A DNA stretch of 64,000 nt from Chloroflexota bacterium (lineage in GTDB: Bacteria > Chloroflexota > Anaerolineae > Aggregatilineales > Phototrophicaceae). Under the pieces are notes generated by a model. That model worked only from the letters and a program-made list of their open reading frames with translations. It searched no databases and was not told the DNA's origin. Position 1 is the stretch's first letter; each line of letters starts with the position of its first letter. Below are positions 26,092 through 34,756 of this stretch, piece by piece. A program made the position numbers and the translations under genes. The DNA lies in the NCBI GenBank assembly GCA_026707225.1, contig JAPOXG010000095.1, forward strand, positions 1-64,000. Direction: 5' to 3'.

Positions 26092-26862
26092 TCAGATGCG
26101 GCTGTCATCCACGTAGCGCGGATAGGTGGTTTTCGCCAGCTCGGCCTGGGCGAGATCCAGATCCAGCGTGACGAAGGGTTTCGCTGGCGACGTGCTGGCG
26201 AGCACGACGCCATCCGGGTCACAGATCCAGCCGGCGCCGCCCAATTGCAATTTGCCCGCGCGCCCGGCATGATTCGATGACAGGCAGAAAGCCCCCGAAA
26301 CGACCGCCGCCGTCCGGCCGCCAGCCAGCCACTTGTCATTGGTATGCGCCGGCGTACTGCGTGGATTGAGCAGCAACTGTACGCCACGCTTGCCATAGTC
26401 TCGCGCATGCTGCATGAACCAAATTTCGGTGCATATCATCAGGCCGATGGAACGTCCCTTGAGGTCCAGCGGCTGGAAGTCGATCGGCGCGCGATCATAC
26501 CAGTTGGCTTCCCAATAGCCTTCATCGTTGGGGAGATACGTCTTCCGGTGGTTCCAACGCAGCCCATGCTCAGCCGTCCACAGGTAGGCGACATTGTAAC
26601 GCTTTCCGCCTTCGTCCCGGGGCGCCGTGCCGACGATCGCCGACGCGCCCATTTCGGGCAGGCGCTCAATCCAGCCTTCGTGAGCGGACACGGCCGCATG
26701 CCAAACTGAATCTTCGCGTTCTGGCGCCGCGCAAAACCAGGGCGAGAAGCACATCTCCGGCAGCAGCACGAGTTCAGACTGTTCGCGGCTGACATGCGTT
26801 TTGAGCGCATCCCAGTCGCGCTCCAGCCAGCTCGCGTCGAGTTGCGCAATCGTCGCCTTCAA
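26092..26862 (-). CDS. Carbon-nitrogen hydrolase (nitrilase superfamily)
   Basis: A 256-residue nitrilase-superfamily enzyme that hydrolyses amide or nitrile bonds in small molecules. The Glu-Lys-Cys triad is visible: Glu in LLPEMCFSP (about 36), Lys in HRKTYLPNDEGYWE (about 107) and Cys in GLMICTEIWFMQHARDYG (about 144). The C-terminal NPRSTP and GGRTAAVVSGAFCLSSN segments also fit. The substrate is unknown. It starts 12 bases after the ABC exporter gene on the same strand, so the two are probably one operon. Confidence 0.88.
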   Translation of the reverse strand: MKATIAQLDASWLERDWDALKTHVSREQSELVLLPEMCFSPWFCAAPEREDSVWHAAVSAHEGWIERLPEMGASAIVGTAPRDEGGKRYNVAYLWTAEHGLRWNHRKTYLPNDEGYWEANWYDRAPIDFQPLDLKGRSIGLMICTEIWFMQHARDYGKRGVQLLLNPRSTPAHTNDKWLAGGRTAAVVSGAFCLSSNHAGRAGKLQLGGAGWICDPDGVVLASTSPAKPFVTLDLDLAQAELAKTTYPRYVDDSRI

Positions 26863-26874
26863 GTCAACCGCCCG

Positions 26875-28818
26875 TTAAGCCAATTCATGCTGCTGGCTGA
26901 ACTGAGTTTCATAGAGCTTGGCATAGAGCCCGTTCTTCGTCAGTAGCTCGGCGTGGGAGCCCTGCTCGACGATTGCGCCGCGGTCGAGCGCGATAATGGT
27001 ATCGGCGGCCAGAATCGTACTGAGGCGATGAGCGATGACGATGCTGGCGCGCCCGCGCATGATATGGCTCAGCGCGTCTTGGATCAGCGCTTCCGACTGG
27101 CTGTCGAGATGGCTCGTCGCTTCGTCAAGCACGAGAATTCGCGGGTCCTTCAGGACGACGCGCGCGATCGCCATGCGCTGCTTTTCGCCGCCGCTCAACC
27201 GGTAGCCGCGCTCGCCGACGATGGAATCGTAACCTTCGCTCAAGCCCATGATGAAATCGTGAATATGGGCGACTTCGGCCGCCGCTTCCAGTTCGGCCTG
27301 TGAGGCGTCTGGCTTGGCGTAGAGCAGGTTGGTGCGGATCGTATCGTGGAAGAGGTAGGTCTCCTGCGTCACCATGCCGATGTTCTCCGCCATGGTGCTC
27401 AGGGTCAAATCGCGCAGATCGCAGCCATCGAGCGTTATCCGCCCCGCCGTCGGATCGTAAAGCCGCGGGATCAAATAGGTCAGGGTCGTCTTGCCGGCGC
27501 CGCTGGGACCGACGAGCGCGACCAACTGCCCCGGCTCGATGCGGAAGGAGATATTCTCCAACGCCATTTCGCGCGCCTGGTGCGCGACGCCGGAGGCTGG
27601 CGGCCCATTCTGCCGGCGATCCGCATTTCCCGACCGCGTCACCGCCACGCTGGCGAAGCGACCGATTCGCTCGACATCTGATAGCAGTGGCGCGTCATCG
27701 ATATGGTAGCGAAAGCCGACATCTTCGAAAGCCAGCTTTCCCTCCACTTCGTCCAAACGGATCGCATCGTCGGCCTCGGCGATTTCCAGCGGCAGGTCGA
27801 TGATCTCGAAGACGCGCTCGAAGCTGACAATGGACTGAGCGAATTCCACCGGCGCGTTGGCGAGCATCTCCAACGGAAAATATAGCCGCGTGGCGTAAAC
27901 CACGAAGGCGACAATGGTGCCTACCGAAAGCGCCTCCCCAATCACCAGCAGCCCGCCGATCCAGTATACCAGCGCCGTGCTGATGTATTCCAAGAGCCCG
28001 AGCAACGTCGAGAATTGTATGCCCATCACGGCGCGCTTGACGCCGGCGTCGCGAACATCGGCGGCGCGCCGATCGAAATGCTCGACCTCGGCTTCCAAGC
28101 GCCCGAATAGCTTGACCAGCAAGGCGCCGCTGATGTTCAGCGTTTCATTCATCATCGCGTTCATCTGCGCGTCATGAACCCGCTGCTGGCGCGAAATCTT
28201 CTCGAGCCGCGCGCCCAGCCGACGCATAAAGACGAGGTAAAGCGGCAGCACGACGACGCTCAAAACAGTCAAGCGCCATTCCAAATGAAGCATGATCGCC
28301 AAGGTGGCGATCACCATAAAGAAGTTGGTGATGATCGAGACGATGGTGTTGCTGACGGCGTTCTGCGCGCCGATCACATCGTTGTTCAGGCGGCTCATCA
28401 ATTCGCCGGTTTTTGTATTGGTGAAAAACTGTAGCGACATCTGCTGCAGGTGACGGTAGAGCGAGACTCGCAGGTCGTAGATGACCCCTTCGCCAATGGT
28501 GACATTCAGCTTGCGCTGCACAATACGGACGGCGGCCACGGTCAGCGGCAAAACGAGCATAGCGAAAGCCAGCGCATTCAGCATGCCGATATCCTTCGCA
28601 GGGAGCGCAACGTCGATTATCTGGCGGAAAATCAGCGGGTTGACCAATCCCAGGCTGGTCGTCAGCACAATGGCGACCAGCATGCCTGCGATATGCAGCC
28701 GGTATGGCCGGGCATAGCGCAATACGCGCAATAGCAGACGCCCCGACACATTGGGCTTCGCCTTCGCGTCGAAGCGGCGCCTGCTACGGAACCAGCCACC
28801 GCCGCCAATCATTCCCAT
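26875..28818 (-). CDS. ABC exporter, fused membrane and ATPase domains
   Basis: A 647-residue half-transporter of the MsbA/multidrug type. The N-terminal half has six hydrophobic segments (about 40-330). The ATPase half has Walker A GPSGAGKTT (about 435), Q-loop VTQETYLF, signature LSGGEKQR, Walker B ILVLDEATS and the H-loop AHRLST. An insertion of about 35 residues, polar and Arg-rich (GRFASVAVTRSGNADRRQNG region), interrupts the start of the nucleotide-binding domain between FEDVGFRY and LENISF. The cargo cannot be told. The Shine-Dalgarno region is AGGAGATGAGG. Confidence 0.9.
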   Translation of the reverse strand: MGMIGGGGWFRSRRRFDAKAKPNVSGRLLLRVLRYARPYRLHIAGMLVAIVLTTSLGLVNPLIFRQIIDVALPAKDIGMLNALAFAMLVLPLTVAAVRIVQRKLNVTIGEGVIYDLRVSLYRHLQQMSLQFFTNTKTGELMSRLNNDVIGAQNAVSNTIVSIITNFFMVIATLAIMLHLEWRLTVLSVVVLPLYLVFMRRLGARLEKISRQQRVHDAQMNAMMNETLNISGALLVKLFGRLEAEVEHFDRRAADVRDAGVKRAVMGIQFSTLLGLLEYISTALVYWIGGLLVIGEALSVGTIVAFVVYATRLYFPLEMLANAPVEFAQSIVSFERVFEIIDLPLEIAEADDAIRLDEVEGKLAFEDVGFRYHIDDAPLLSDVERIGRFASVAVTRSGNADRRQNGPPASGVAHQAREMALENISFRIEPGQLVALVGPSGAGKTTLTYLIPRLYDPTAGRITLDGCDLRDLTLSTMAENIGMVTQETYLFHDTIRTNLLYAKPDASQAELEAAAEVAHIHDFIMGLSEGYDSIVGERGYRLSGGEKQRMAIARVVLKDPRILVLDEATSHLDSQSEALIQDALSHIMRGRASIVIAHRLSTILAADTIIALDRGAIVEQGSHAELLTKNGLYAKLYETQFSQQHELA

Positions 28819-29005
28819 GAGTTTGCCTCATCTCCTGAAATGACTATAGCATAGGCGAAGCGCAGCCGGCGGAAACACTGCGCTTTGGGCTAGGGCGCGC
28901 TGACCGTCTGGCTAGGTCAAGAGCCATGAAAGAGATAGCGCCTTTGCCGGTGATAGAATGAATCAATCAGTTGTCGACCGAGGCGCTCGGCAATTGCGGG
29001 TGGTC

Positions 29006-29398
29006 TTAGCGATCCAGCGCCAGGCCGCGCACGATCGCCCGCGCGTCAGCCATATTGGGCGCAAAGAGGACTTCGCGCCCTTCCACGGCGCTGTTGAATG
29101 TCTTTTGAATCGTCTGGTAGATGGTGCGGATGGCGCCGTTCGCGCCGACGACGACGCGGGCGCCTTCATTGGGTCGCGCATCGCCTGAGGCTAGCAATGT
29201 CTTGGCGGCGGTGAGAACATCGCGCGGGATGGTTGTGCCTTCCAGGTCGATAATCAGGTCGACGAAGTGCTCCACGCTGCCGATTAACTGGTCGGCTTTG
29301 TGCACCGCTCCTTCTAGTTCTTCCCAATTCCATTCGGACTCGAATTCAAGAAGAATGACTGTCTGCTTCTTGTTGTCCCAGCGGGTCACAATCGCCAT
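29006..29398 (-). CDS. Small unknown cytoplasmic protein, STAS-like
   Basis: A 130-residue protein with no signal peptide or membrane segment. The alternation of strands and helices (TVILLEFESEWNWEELEGAV, HFVDLIIDLEGTTIP, GARVVVGANGAI) resembles the SpoIIAA/STAS fold, with a strand ending DLEG where STAS proteins place their phospho-site loop. The match is by shape only. It is a single-gene unit with a promoter candidate about 50 bases upstream. Confidence 0.6.
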   Translation of the reverse strand: MAIVTRWDNKKQTVILLEFESEWNWEELEGAVHKADQLIGSVEHFVDLIIDLEGTTIPRDVLTAAKTLLASGDARPNEGARVVVGANGAIRTIYQTIQKTFNSAVEGREVLFAPNMADARAIVRGLALDR

Positions 29399-29446
29399 CT
29401 CGCCTGTCCTGTTGCTCGCCGTTAGTTACAAATCGCTATACGTAAG

Positions 29447-29475
29447 ATTATGCCAGGAGTTGCTTTCGATGCCAG
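29447..29475 (-). promoter_or_regulatory. Candidate promoter for the STAS-like gene
   Basis: On the minus strand CTGGCA (29475-29470) and CATAAT (29452-29447) are 17 bases apart and lie about 50 bases before the ATG at 29398. Both boxes match the consensus at four to five positions. Confidence 0.35.
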
Positions 29476-29531
29476 TATGAGCTTGGCCGCGCGTCGCCGG
29501 AGTGTTCATGCCGAATCGCGCGCTGCTCGGC

Positions 29532-30332
29532 TCAGTTTGAGACAATCTGAAAAGCCACCGGCGACGACAGCGGCGCGCCGTCTACGCTGATCTCGACGCT
29601 CCAGGATCCTACGGTGAATGGCGTATTCGTCTGGTCGATGTAGAACCAGATGCAGCTGTCGTTAATCTCATGTTCGCGGTGGAAACTGAAGCTGACAACG
29701 TCGACACCCGCGCGCCGCCAGGTGGACGATATGGTAGCGCCGGCGGGAATGCGGTAGGCGCGCCCGACCACGTAAATCGCTGTTGAGGCCGGCGTAAAAC
29801 GGGGATTGACATCGCGGGCGCATTCGAACTCATTGACCCCCGATGCCATGGTGATGTTCTCCAGGCGCGGTCCTCTCTCGGTGGTTGTCGGCGCCGGCGT
29901 CACTGCGGGCGGCGTCACGATGGTTCCGGGTCTTTGGGTTGGCGGCCGCGCAACGGCGGTGACGGCGCCCGAGGCTTGCTCGACAGGCGTACTGAGTGAC
30001 ACCGGTGTCGCGAGCTCTTCCAATCCCGCAAGGTTTTCTTCGATGTACGCGGCTTCCGTGCCGAGGCCAATTAAGTTGGAGGCGAGGAATGCGCGCGCGG
30101 ATTGCGCCTGGCCGACGCGTGTGCCGGCGTAGTCCAGCGTGGTTTGAACGCGGGCGCGGACGACTGTTGCCGTAGCGCGCAGAGCCTCAATATTGGCGAC
30201 AGCTTCTTGATAAACGGCGGTGGCGGTTTGCTGCGGCTCGTTGGAGCTGCAAGCGGTCAATATGGCGGCGGCGCCTGCGACGATCAAACAGCGGACGACG
30301 CGGCGCATGCGCAGTGGATGCCTGCTGAACAT
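29532..30332 (-). CDS. Predicted lipoprotein of unknown function
   Basis: A 266-residue exported protein. A basic N-terminus and hydrophobic stretch end in the lipobox ILTAC at about residue 28, so it should be lipid-anchored outside the membrane. Residues 30-115 are predicted helical and Ala-rich, followed by a Thr/Pro-rich linker (about 120-150) and a C-terminal beta-rich domain with aromatic pairs and a WSVEIS strand, resembling an immunoglobulin-like fold. The start may instead be the second ATG at 30308. It lies convergent to nothing; ssrA is upstream on the same strand. Confidence 0.72.
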   Translation of the reverse strand: MFSRHPLRMRRVVRCLIVAGAAAILTACSSNEPQQTATAVYQEAVANIEALRATATVVRARVQTTLDYAGTRVGQAQSARAFLASNLIGLGTEAAYIEENLAGLEELATPVSLSTPVEQASGAVTAVARPPTQRPGTIVTPPAVTPAPTTTERGPRLENITMASGVNEFECARDVNPRFTPASTAIYVVGRAYRIPAGATISSTWRRAGVDVVSFSFHREHEINDSCIWFYIDQTNTPFTVGSWSVEISVDGAPLSSPVAFQIVSN

Positions 30333-30439
30333 AATGCGCTGGATTATAACCTAGGAAAGCCGCTCGGCGGGGGCGAATAGAATCAACCGCGCTCAGTCAA
30401 AATAATGCGGCTTCTCCTTACGGGAGCGTGGGACAATTA

Positions 30440-30478
30440 AAAGAACGAACCGCCTTACGTTGCGCAAGGCGGTCGGTG
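30440..30478 (-). terminator. Rho-independent terminator of ssrA
   Basis: On the minus strand GACCGCCTTGCG and GTAAGGCGGTTC pair over about 10 bases with a short loop, followed by TTCTTTTAATT. It begins a few bases after the predicted tmRNA 3' end. Confidence 0.8.
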
Positions 30479-30481
30479 GAG

Positions 30482-30868
30482 TGGAAGCGCCGGGGACCTG
30501 CCCCCCGGGTCCGCTGGTTTCGAATCTCGCACATCTACAAGCTTAGCCCTCTGAAATGTTTCGCGCCGCGCAGCCCAGAAGGCGCGGTTCACACTGCGCT
30601 AGCCGATTGATCTTGGCGCCGTCTTATCGGCGTCGACGGCGGGCGCCCTAGCTTTTTATGACACTCGTTGCAGTTCGTGCAGGGAGACGAGTCTGCAGGA
30701 GCGGTAGAGGGCTATTTGCCTCTACTCCCTCAGTCAGGTTGGCTAGGCCACCATCGGGAGGGGTTGGAAATTGGGTTTTGCACCTATGTGCGTTGCCAGT
30801 TTAACGTGTCTTGGCGCCACGGCTTGCCGTGCGGCTTCAGCCACCAACGTCGAATCTGATTCGCCCCC
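30482..30868 (-). ncRNA. ssrA: Transfer-messenger RNA (tmRNA)
   Basis: tmRNA rescues stalled ribosomes with SmpB and tags the unfinished protein. On the minus strand the 5' end GGGGGCGAATC is followed by the near-universal GATTCGACG, and the 3' region has AAGCTTGTAGATG and GCGGAC. The ends pair over seven bases (GGGGGCG with CGCTTCC), including the G3-U70 wobble that alanyl-tRNA synthetase recognises, and A follows as discriminator. CCA is not encoded. The reading frame for the tag begins at 30781. The T-arm is abnormal: the usual TTCRANT loop is missing. Its promoter and terminator are both recognisable. Length is about 387 bases. Confidence 0.9.
30743..30781 (-). other. tmRNA tag-peptide reading frame
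   Basis: TAGGT precedes a GCA resume codon, as TAGTC does in the E. coli tmRNA. The frame then gives AKPNFQPLPMVA and a TAG stop. The nonpolar end (MVA) fits the usual degradation signal, though it lacks the more common LAA or VAA. Confidence 0.7.
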
Positions 30869-30921
30869 ATGATGGCTGATGACATCGGCTGCCCAATCAG
30901 TCCCTGTCACCAGGCACATAC

Positions 30922-30950
30922 AGTGTATCACAAGGCACAGCCGCTGTAAA
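30922..30950 (-). promoter_or_regulatory. ssrA promoter
   Basis: On the minus strand TTTACA (30950-30945) and TACACT (30927-30922) are exactly 17 bases apart. Transcription would begin near 30914, giving a leader of about 45 bases that RNase P would remove. Confidence 0.65.
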
Positions 30951-31075
30951 GCGACTGGGTGTTAGAGCCGCGATAGAGCGCGGCCACATACGATGCGGAA
31001 GAGTTCGCCTAACATATTGTGGTGAATGCGGTATGATTGGCATTCAACAGAATCGGCTGGCGAAAGGCGCCTGAT

Positions 31076-32080
31076 GTGGCGGTGGATGTCTTGATTGTGG
31101 GTGCTGGGCTATCGGGAATCATGGCGGCTCGGACATTGCTGGACCGAGGGCGGACCGTACAAGTGATCGATAAGGGGCGAAGCGTCGGGGGCCGCCTCGC
31201 GACCCGGCGCGTTGGCGAGAATGGTTTGGCCGATCACGGCGCGCAATTCTTCACCGTTCGCACTTCGACCCTGCGGCGTTATGTGGATCGCTGGCGCGCC
31301 CTTGATTTGGTGTATATCTGGGGAACGGGCTGGTCCGATGGCAGCGTCAAACGCACCGTCAGCGATGGTCATCCGCGCTACGTGGTTCGCGGCGGCATGA
31401 ACGAGTTGGCCAAGCATCTGGCCCGGGGCATCGACATTTCTGTCGACCGTCTGGTTGCCTCAGTGCGAACAAGGGCTGAGGGCTGGGCGCTTGAAGACAG
31501 CGATGGCAATACCTATGAGAGCCGCGGTCTTATTTTGACGCCGCCGATGCCGGAGACGCTCGAGTTGTTGACCGCCAGCGGCGTGCATCTCAGCGCCGAA
31601 GATTTTGCCGAATTGCGGCGGATACGTTTTGGTCCCTGTCTCTGCGGGATACACACGGTCAACGGCGGCGTTGATTTGCCGGAGCCGGGCGCGATGCAGA
31701 ATTTCCAAAGCGAGGTGTACTGGGTGGCGGACAATCAGGCGAAAGGCATCTCGGAGACGACGATCATCACCAGCCACGCCAACGCGAAATTCAGCCGACA
31801 GAATTGGGATGCTTCCGAAGCCGATATCATTCGGGCGCTGGAATCGGCCGTGCAGCCATATCTCAAGGAAGGCGCGCGCATTGTGCAGACGCAGCTCAAA
31901 AAGTGGCGCTATTCTGTGCCGCTGACCACGCATCCACAAGAGACAGTTTTGGCGAGTGATCTGCCGCCATTAGCGTTCGCCGGCGACGCTTTCGGCGGGC
32001 GCGGGCGCGTGGAAGGCGCCTTTACGTCTGGCTTGGCCGCGGGCGAGGCCATGGCTGAGGCGCTTGCTTCTAGCGCTTAA
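31076..32080 (+). CDS. FAD-dependent oxidoreductase, renalase-like
   Basis: A flavoprotein of about 334 residues with an N-terminal dinucleotide-binding fold: VDVLIVGAGLSGIMAARTL, then IDKGRSVGGRLATRR, a motif typical of the renalase/amine-oxidase group, and DHGAQFFTV. The C-terminal LAFAGDAFGGRGRVEGAFTSG is the second FAD-binding motif. The substrate is unknown. I prefer GTG 31076 because AAAGG lies 7 bases upstream and the fold begins directly; the frame is open back to TTG 31037. Confidence 0.85.
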   Translation: MAVDVLIVGAGLSGIMAARTLLDRGRTVQVIDKGRSVGGRLATRRVGENGLADHGAQFFTVRTSTLRRYVDRWRALDLVYIWGTGWSDGSVKRTVSDGHPRYVVRGGMNELAKHLARGIDISVDRLVASVRTRAEGWALEDSDGNTYESRGLILTPPMPETLELLTASGVHLSAEDFAELRRIRFGPCLCGIHTVNGGVDLPEPGAMQNFQSEVYWVADNQAKGISETTIITSHANAKFSRQNWDASEADIIRALESAVQPYLKEGARIVQTQLKKWRYSVPLTTHPQETVLASDLPPLAFAGDAFGGRGRVEGAFTSGLAAGEAMAEALASSA

Positions 32081-32210
32081 TTCAAAAACGAGAAATCTAA
32101 TCCATGCCGCATTGGCTACGCCGCAATCCTGCGCATCATGCGTAAGGCTGGAAGGTGAATTTAGTCCGTGTTAGATTAAACCTTGGATAAAGAGCTTTGA
32201 GGTGACCGCG

Positions 32211-33389
32211 ATGAATGAAGTTGCGTTGGAGTCATTGGCGGGTCCGCAGTTCAAATTGAGCGAAGAGCAAGACATGCTGGTGCGGATGGCGCGCGATTTT
32301 GTGGCTGACAACGTCATCCCGGTCGCGGCTGAATTCGACGAGAAGGCGATTTTCCCCGAAGAGATATTCCATAAGGCGCGTGAACTCGGCATTGTAAACA
32401 TGCTCATTCCGGAAGCATACGGCGGCGTCGGCGCGTCTTGTTTTGAAGAGGCGCTGGTATCGGAGGAGTTGGGTTATGGCTGCACCGGCATCAGCACGAG
32501 CTTGGGCGTCAATTCCCTGGCGATGCTGCCGATTTTGATCGCTGGCAGCGACGAGCAAAAAGCCTACTGGCTGGGCGAACGGGCCGGCGAGCAGGGCCAA
32601 TTCTGTTCCTATGGCGTGACCGAAGCCAACGCCGGCTCCAATGTGGCTGGCATTCAGACGCGCGCGGACAAGAAGGGCGCCGCCTACATCATAAACGGGA
32701 GCAAGACATTCATCACCAACGCCAGCTACGCGCATTTCTATACGATATTCGCCAAGACGGATCCGGCCGCGGGTCATCGCGGCATGACCTGTTTCCTCGT
32801 GGATCGCGACAGCCCGGGATTGAGCGTCGGCAAGAAATTCGACAAGCTGGGTCAACGGGCATCGGATACCTCGGAGATCGTCTTCGAAAATGTCGAGGCG
32901 CCGGAAGAGAATATCGTCGGCGAGGTCGGGCAAGGTTTCTACATCGCGATGAAGGTATTCGATTTCAGTCGCCCGGGGGTGGCGGCCGCCGCCTGTGGAT
33001 TGCAGAGGCGCGCGCTGGAAGAGAGCGTCAAATATGCGCGCGAGCGAGAAGCCTTTGGCCTGCCGATTTATCAACATCAGGCGGTGGGCCACAAGATCGC
33101 TGATATGGCGATCAACTACGAAGCGTCGCGCCTGCTGACCTGGCAGGCGGCTTGGCAGGTGGACGAGGGCGTATTCAATCCGCGGATACCAGCTTATGCC
33201 AAAGCTTTTGCCGCCGATATGGCGACGAAGGCGGCAGTCGACGCGGTGCAAGTCTTCGGCGGCTATGGCTATATGAAAGAGTATCCGGTTGAGAAGCTGC
33301 TGCGCGATGTGAAGATTTTCCAGATTTATGAAGGCACGAGCGAAATTCAGCGCAATATCATTGTGCGCGAATTGTTCCGCGGGCGGTAG
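32211..33389 (+). CDS. Acyl-CoA dehydrogenase
   Basis: A flavoenzyme that introduces the alpha-beta double bond in acyl-CoA thioesters. The 392-residue product is standard in length and shows the N-terminal helical domain, the flavin segment CSYGVTEANAGSNVAG, ITNASYA, and the C-terminal QIYEGTSEIQRNIIVRELFRG with the catalytic Glu of the short/medium-chain group. GAGGTG lies 6 bases before ATG 32211; the frame also offers GTG 32202, which overlaps that ribosome site. No beta-oxidation partners are adjacent, so the chain-length preference is unassigned. Confidence 0.93.
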   Translation: MNEVALESLAGPQFKLSEEQDMLVRMARDFVADNVIPVAAEFDEKAIFPEEIFHKARELGIVNMLIPEAYGGVGASCFEEALVSEELGYGCTGISTSLGVNSLAMLPILIAGSDEQKAYWLGERAGEQGQFCSYGVTEANAGSNVAGIQTRADKKGAAYIINGSKTFITNASYAHFYTIFAKTDPAAGHRGMTCFLVDRDSPGLSVGKKFDKLGQRASDTSEIVFENVEAPEENIVGEVGQGFYIAMKVFDFSRPGVAAAACGLQRRALEESVKYAREREAFGLPIYQHQAVGHKIADMAINYEASRLLTWQAAWQVDEGVFNPRIPAYAKAFAADMATKAAVDAVQVFGGYGYMKEYPVEKLLRDVKIFQIYEGTSEIQRNIIVRELFRGR

Positions 33390-33424
33390 TGTTCACGCCC
33401 ATCGTTTAGCTGCACGGTGCGAAT

Positions 33425-33497
33425 GTAGGGGCGACATACCATGTCGCCCGCATAGGACGATTAGAAAATGACGGGCGACCTAATAGGTCGCCCCTAC
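33425..33497. repeat. Composite palindromic element (dispersed repeat, copy 2)
   Basis: The outer arms GTAGGGGCGAC (33425-33435) and GTCGCCCCTAC (33487-33497) are exact inverted repeats. Each half is itself a hairpin: GGGCGACATACCATGTCGCCC region and GGGCGACCTAATAGGTCGCCC region. It lies between the acyl-CoA dehydrogenase stop and the str-operon promoter. The rest of this 409-base gap (33390-33798) holds the promoter below and a 190-base leader with no long open frame. Confidence 0.75.
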
Positions 33498-33580
33498 GCA
33501 TTCGACGAGGCATTGGTTGCGAATTTGCAAGTGAACACTTCGACACAAGACGAATTCACAGTAACTCGACCAGAAACGTC

Positions 33581-33609
33581 TTGACAACCCAATTCTCAGT
33601 TGATAATAT
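33581..33609 (+). promoter_or_regulatory. Promoter of the rpsL-rpsG-fusA-tuf operon
   Basis: A consensus TTGACA (33581-33586) is followed by GATAATAT (33602-33609). With TAATAT as -10 the spacing is 17; with GATAAT it is 15. The distance to the rpsL ATG is about 190 bases, so the transcript has a long leader. Confidence 0.65.
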
Positions 33610-33798
33610 GCGCGATTGCACTCGCAGCCAGCAACCTCCCTGTCGGAGGCGCTGCGGGCTGAATTGAGCAGATATGACGAAAGTGCTTTGCGGGCGCGGG
33701 GCGTCTCGTCATGAGCGAAATGAAGAATGGGCGTCGGCTGAACGCCTATTTGCATGTCTAAACGCAAAGCAGCACCTAAGCGAAAAATGGAGAATTCT

Positions 33799-34215
33799 AT
33801 GCCCACTATTAACCAATTGGTGCGCAAAGGGCGCAAGACCAAGGGCAAGAAAAATAAGGCGCCGGCGCTGCAATTTACCTTTAACGCTTTGAAGCAGCGG
33901 CGATCACGCCAGCAGAAGGGCGCGCCACAAAAACGTGGAGTGTGCACGCAAGTCAAGACGATGACGCCGAAGAAACCCAATTCGGCGCTTCGCAAAGTTG
34001 CGCGCGTCCGCTTGACCAATGGGATTGAAGTTACCGCTTATATCGGTGGCGAAGGGCACAATTTGCAAGAGCATAGCGTTGTGCTCGTGCGGGGCGGTCG
34101 CGTACGGGACCTGCCCGGCGTTCGCTACCATATCGTTCGCGGAACGCTTGATACCAGCGGCGTCGACAGCCGCGAGCAGGGCCGCAGCAAATATGGGACG
34201 AAGCGCTCCAAGTAA
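33799..34215 (+). CDS. rpsL: 30S ribosomal protein S12, long form
   Basis: S12 is a decoding-centre protein. The conserved start is [12 protein letters not shown], and the streptomycin-region motifs [19 protein letters not shown] and [17 protein letters not shown] are intact. At 138 residues it is about 14 longer than the E. coli protein, because of an insertion (about residues 28-42, [15 protein letters not shown]) before [13 protein letters not shown] lies before ATG 33799; the frame opening at 33754 adds an N-terminal leader that is rejected. It begins the str operon. Confidence 0.97.
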   Translation: MPTINQLVRKGRKTKGKKNKAPALQFTFNALKQRRSRQQKGAPQKRGVCTQVKTMTPKKPNSALRKVARVRLTNGIEVTAYIGGEGHNLQEHSVVLVRGGRVRDLPGVRYHIVRGTLDTSGVDSREQGRSKYGTKRSK

Positions 34216-34246
34216 TCAGTCGCGCGCGCGAGTAAGGAGTTGAAAC

Positions 34247-34714
34247 ATGCCGAGAAGGAACCGACCGCCAAAGCGGATCCCGCCGCCCGATGTGAAGTAT
34301 GGCAATCTCCATGTGGCGATGTTCATCAATCGCATGATGCGCGGTGGCAAGAAGAGCGTGGCAACGCGGATCATGTACGATGCCTTGGATTCAATCGGCG
34401 AGCGCACAAAGAAGGATCCGGTAGAGGTCTTTGAGATGGCGATCCGCAACGTAGCGCCGGCGGTGGAAGTCAAGCCGAAGCGCGTTGGCGGCTCGACCTA
34501 CCAGGTGCCGATTGATGTCACGCAAGAGCGCGGCATCACCCTGGCGATGCGCTGGCTGATTCAATTTGCGCGCGAACGCAGCGGCCGCAGCATGGCGGAA
34601 AAGCTGACCAACGAACTCACCGATGCCTACAATGGGCAGGGCAGCGCGATCCGCCGCAAGGATGATACCCACCGCATGGCGGAAGCGAACCGCGCCTTCG
34701 CGCACTTCCGCTAG
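34247..34714 (+). CDS. rpsG: 30S ribosomal protein S7
   Basis: S7 starts assembly of the 30S head by binding the 3' domain of 16S rRNA. The 155-residue protein has the usual MPRRNRPPKR start, LINRMMRGGKKSVA-like segment (FINRMMRGGKKSVA), GGSTYQVPIDV and RKDDTHRMAEANRAFAHFR at the C-terminus. AAGGAG is 8 bases before the ATG. It follows rpsL by 31 bases. Confidence 0.97.
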   Translation: MPRRNRPPKRIPPPDVKYGNLHVAMFINRMMRGGKKSVATRIMYDALDSIGERTKKDPVEVFEMAIRNVAPAVEVKPKRVGGSTYQVPIDVTQERGITLAMRWLIQFARERSGRSMAEKLTNELTDAYNGQGSAIRRKDDTHRMAEANRAFAHFR

Positions 34715-34756
34715 AAAGCGAATCTCGTCATCCCGAGGCTCAAAATCGGGAAGTGG

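Noticed and set aside
30428..30610. Small plus-strand frame over the tmRNA region
   Set aside because: The region is explained by ssrA on the minus strand with matching ends, promoter and terminator.
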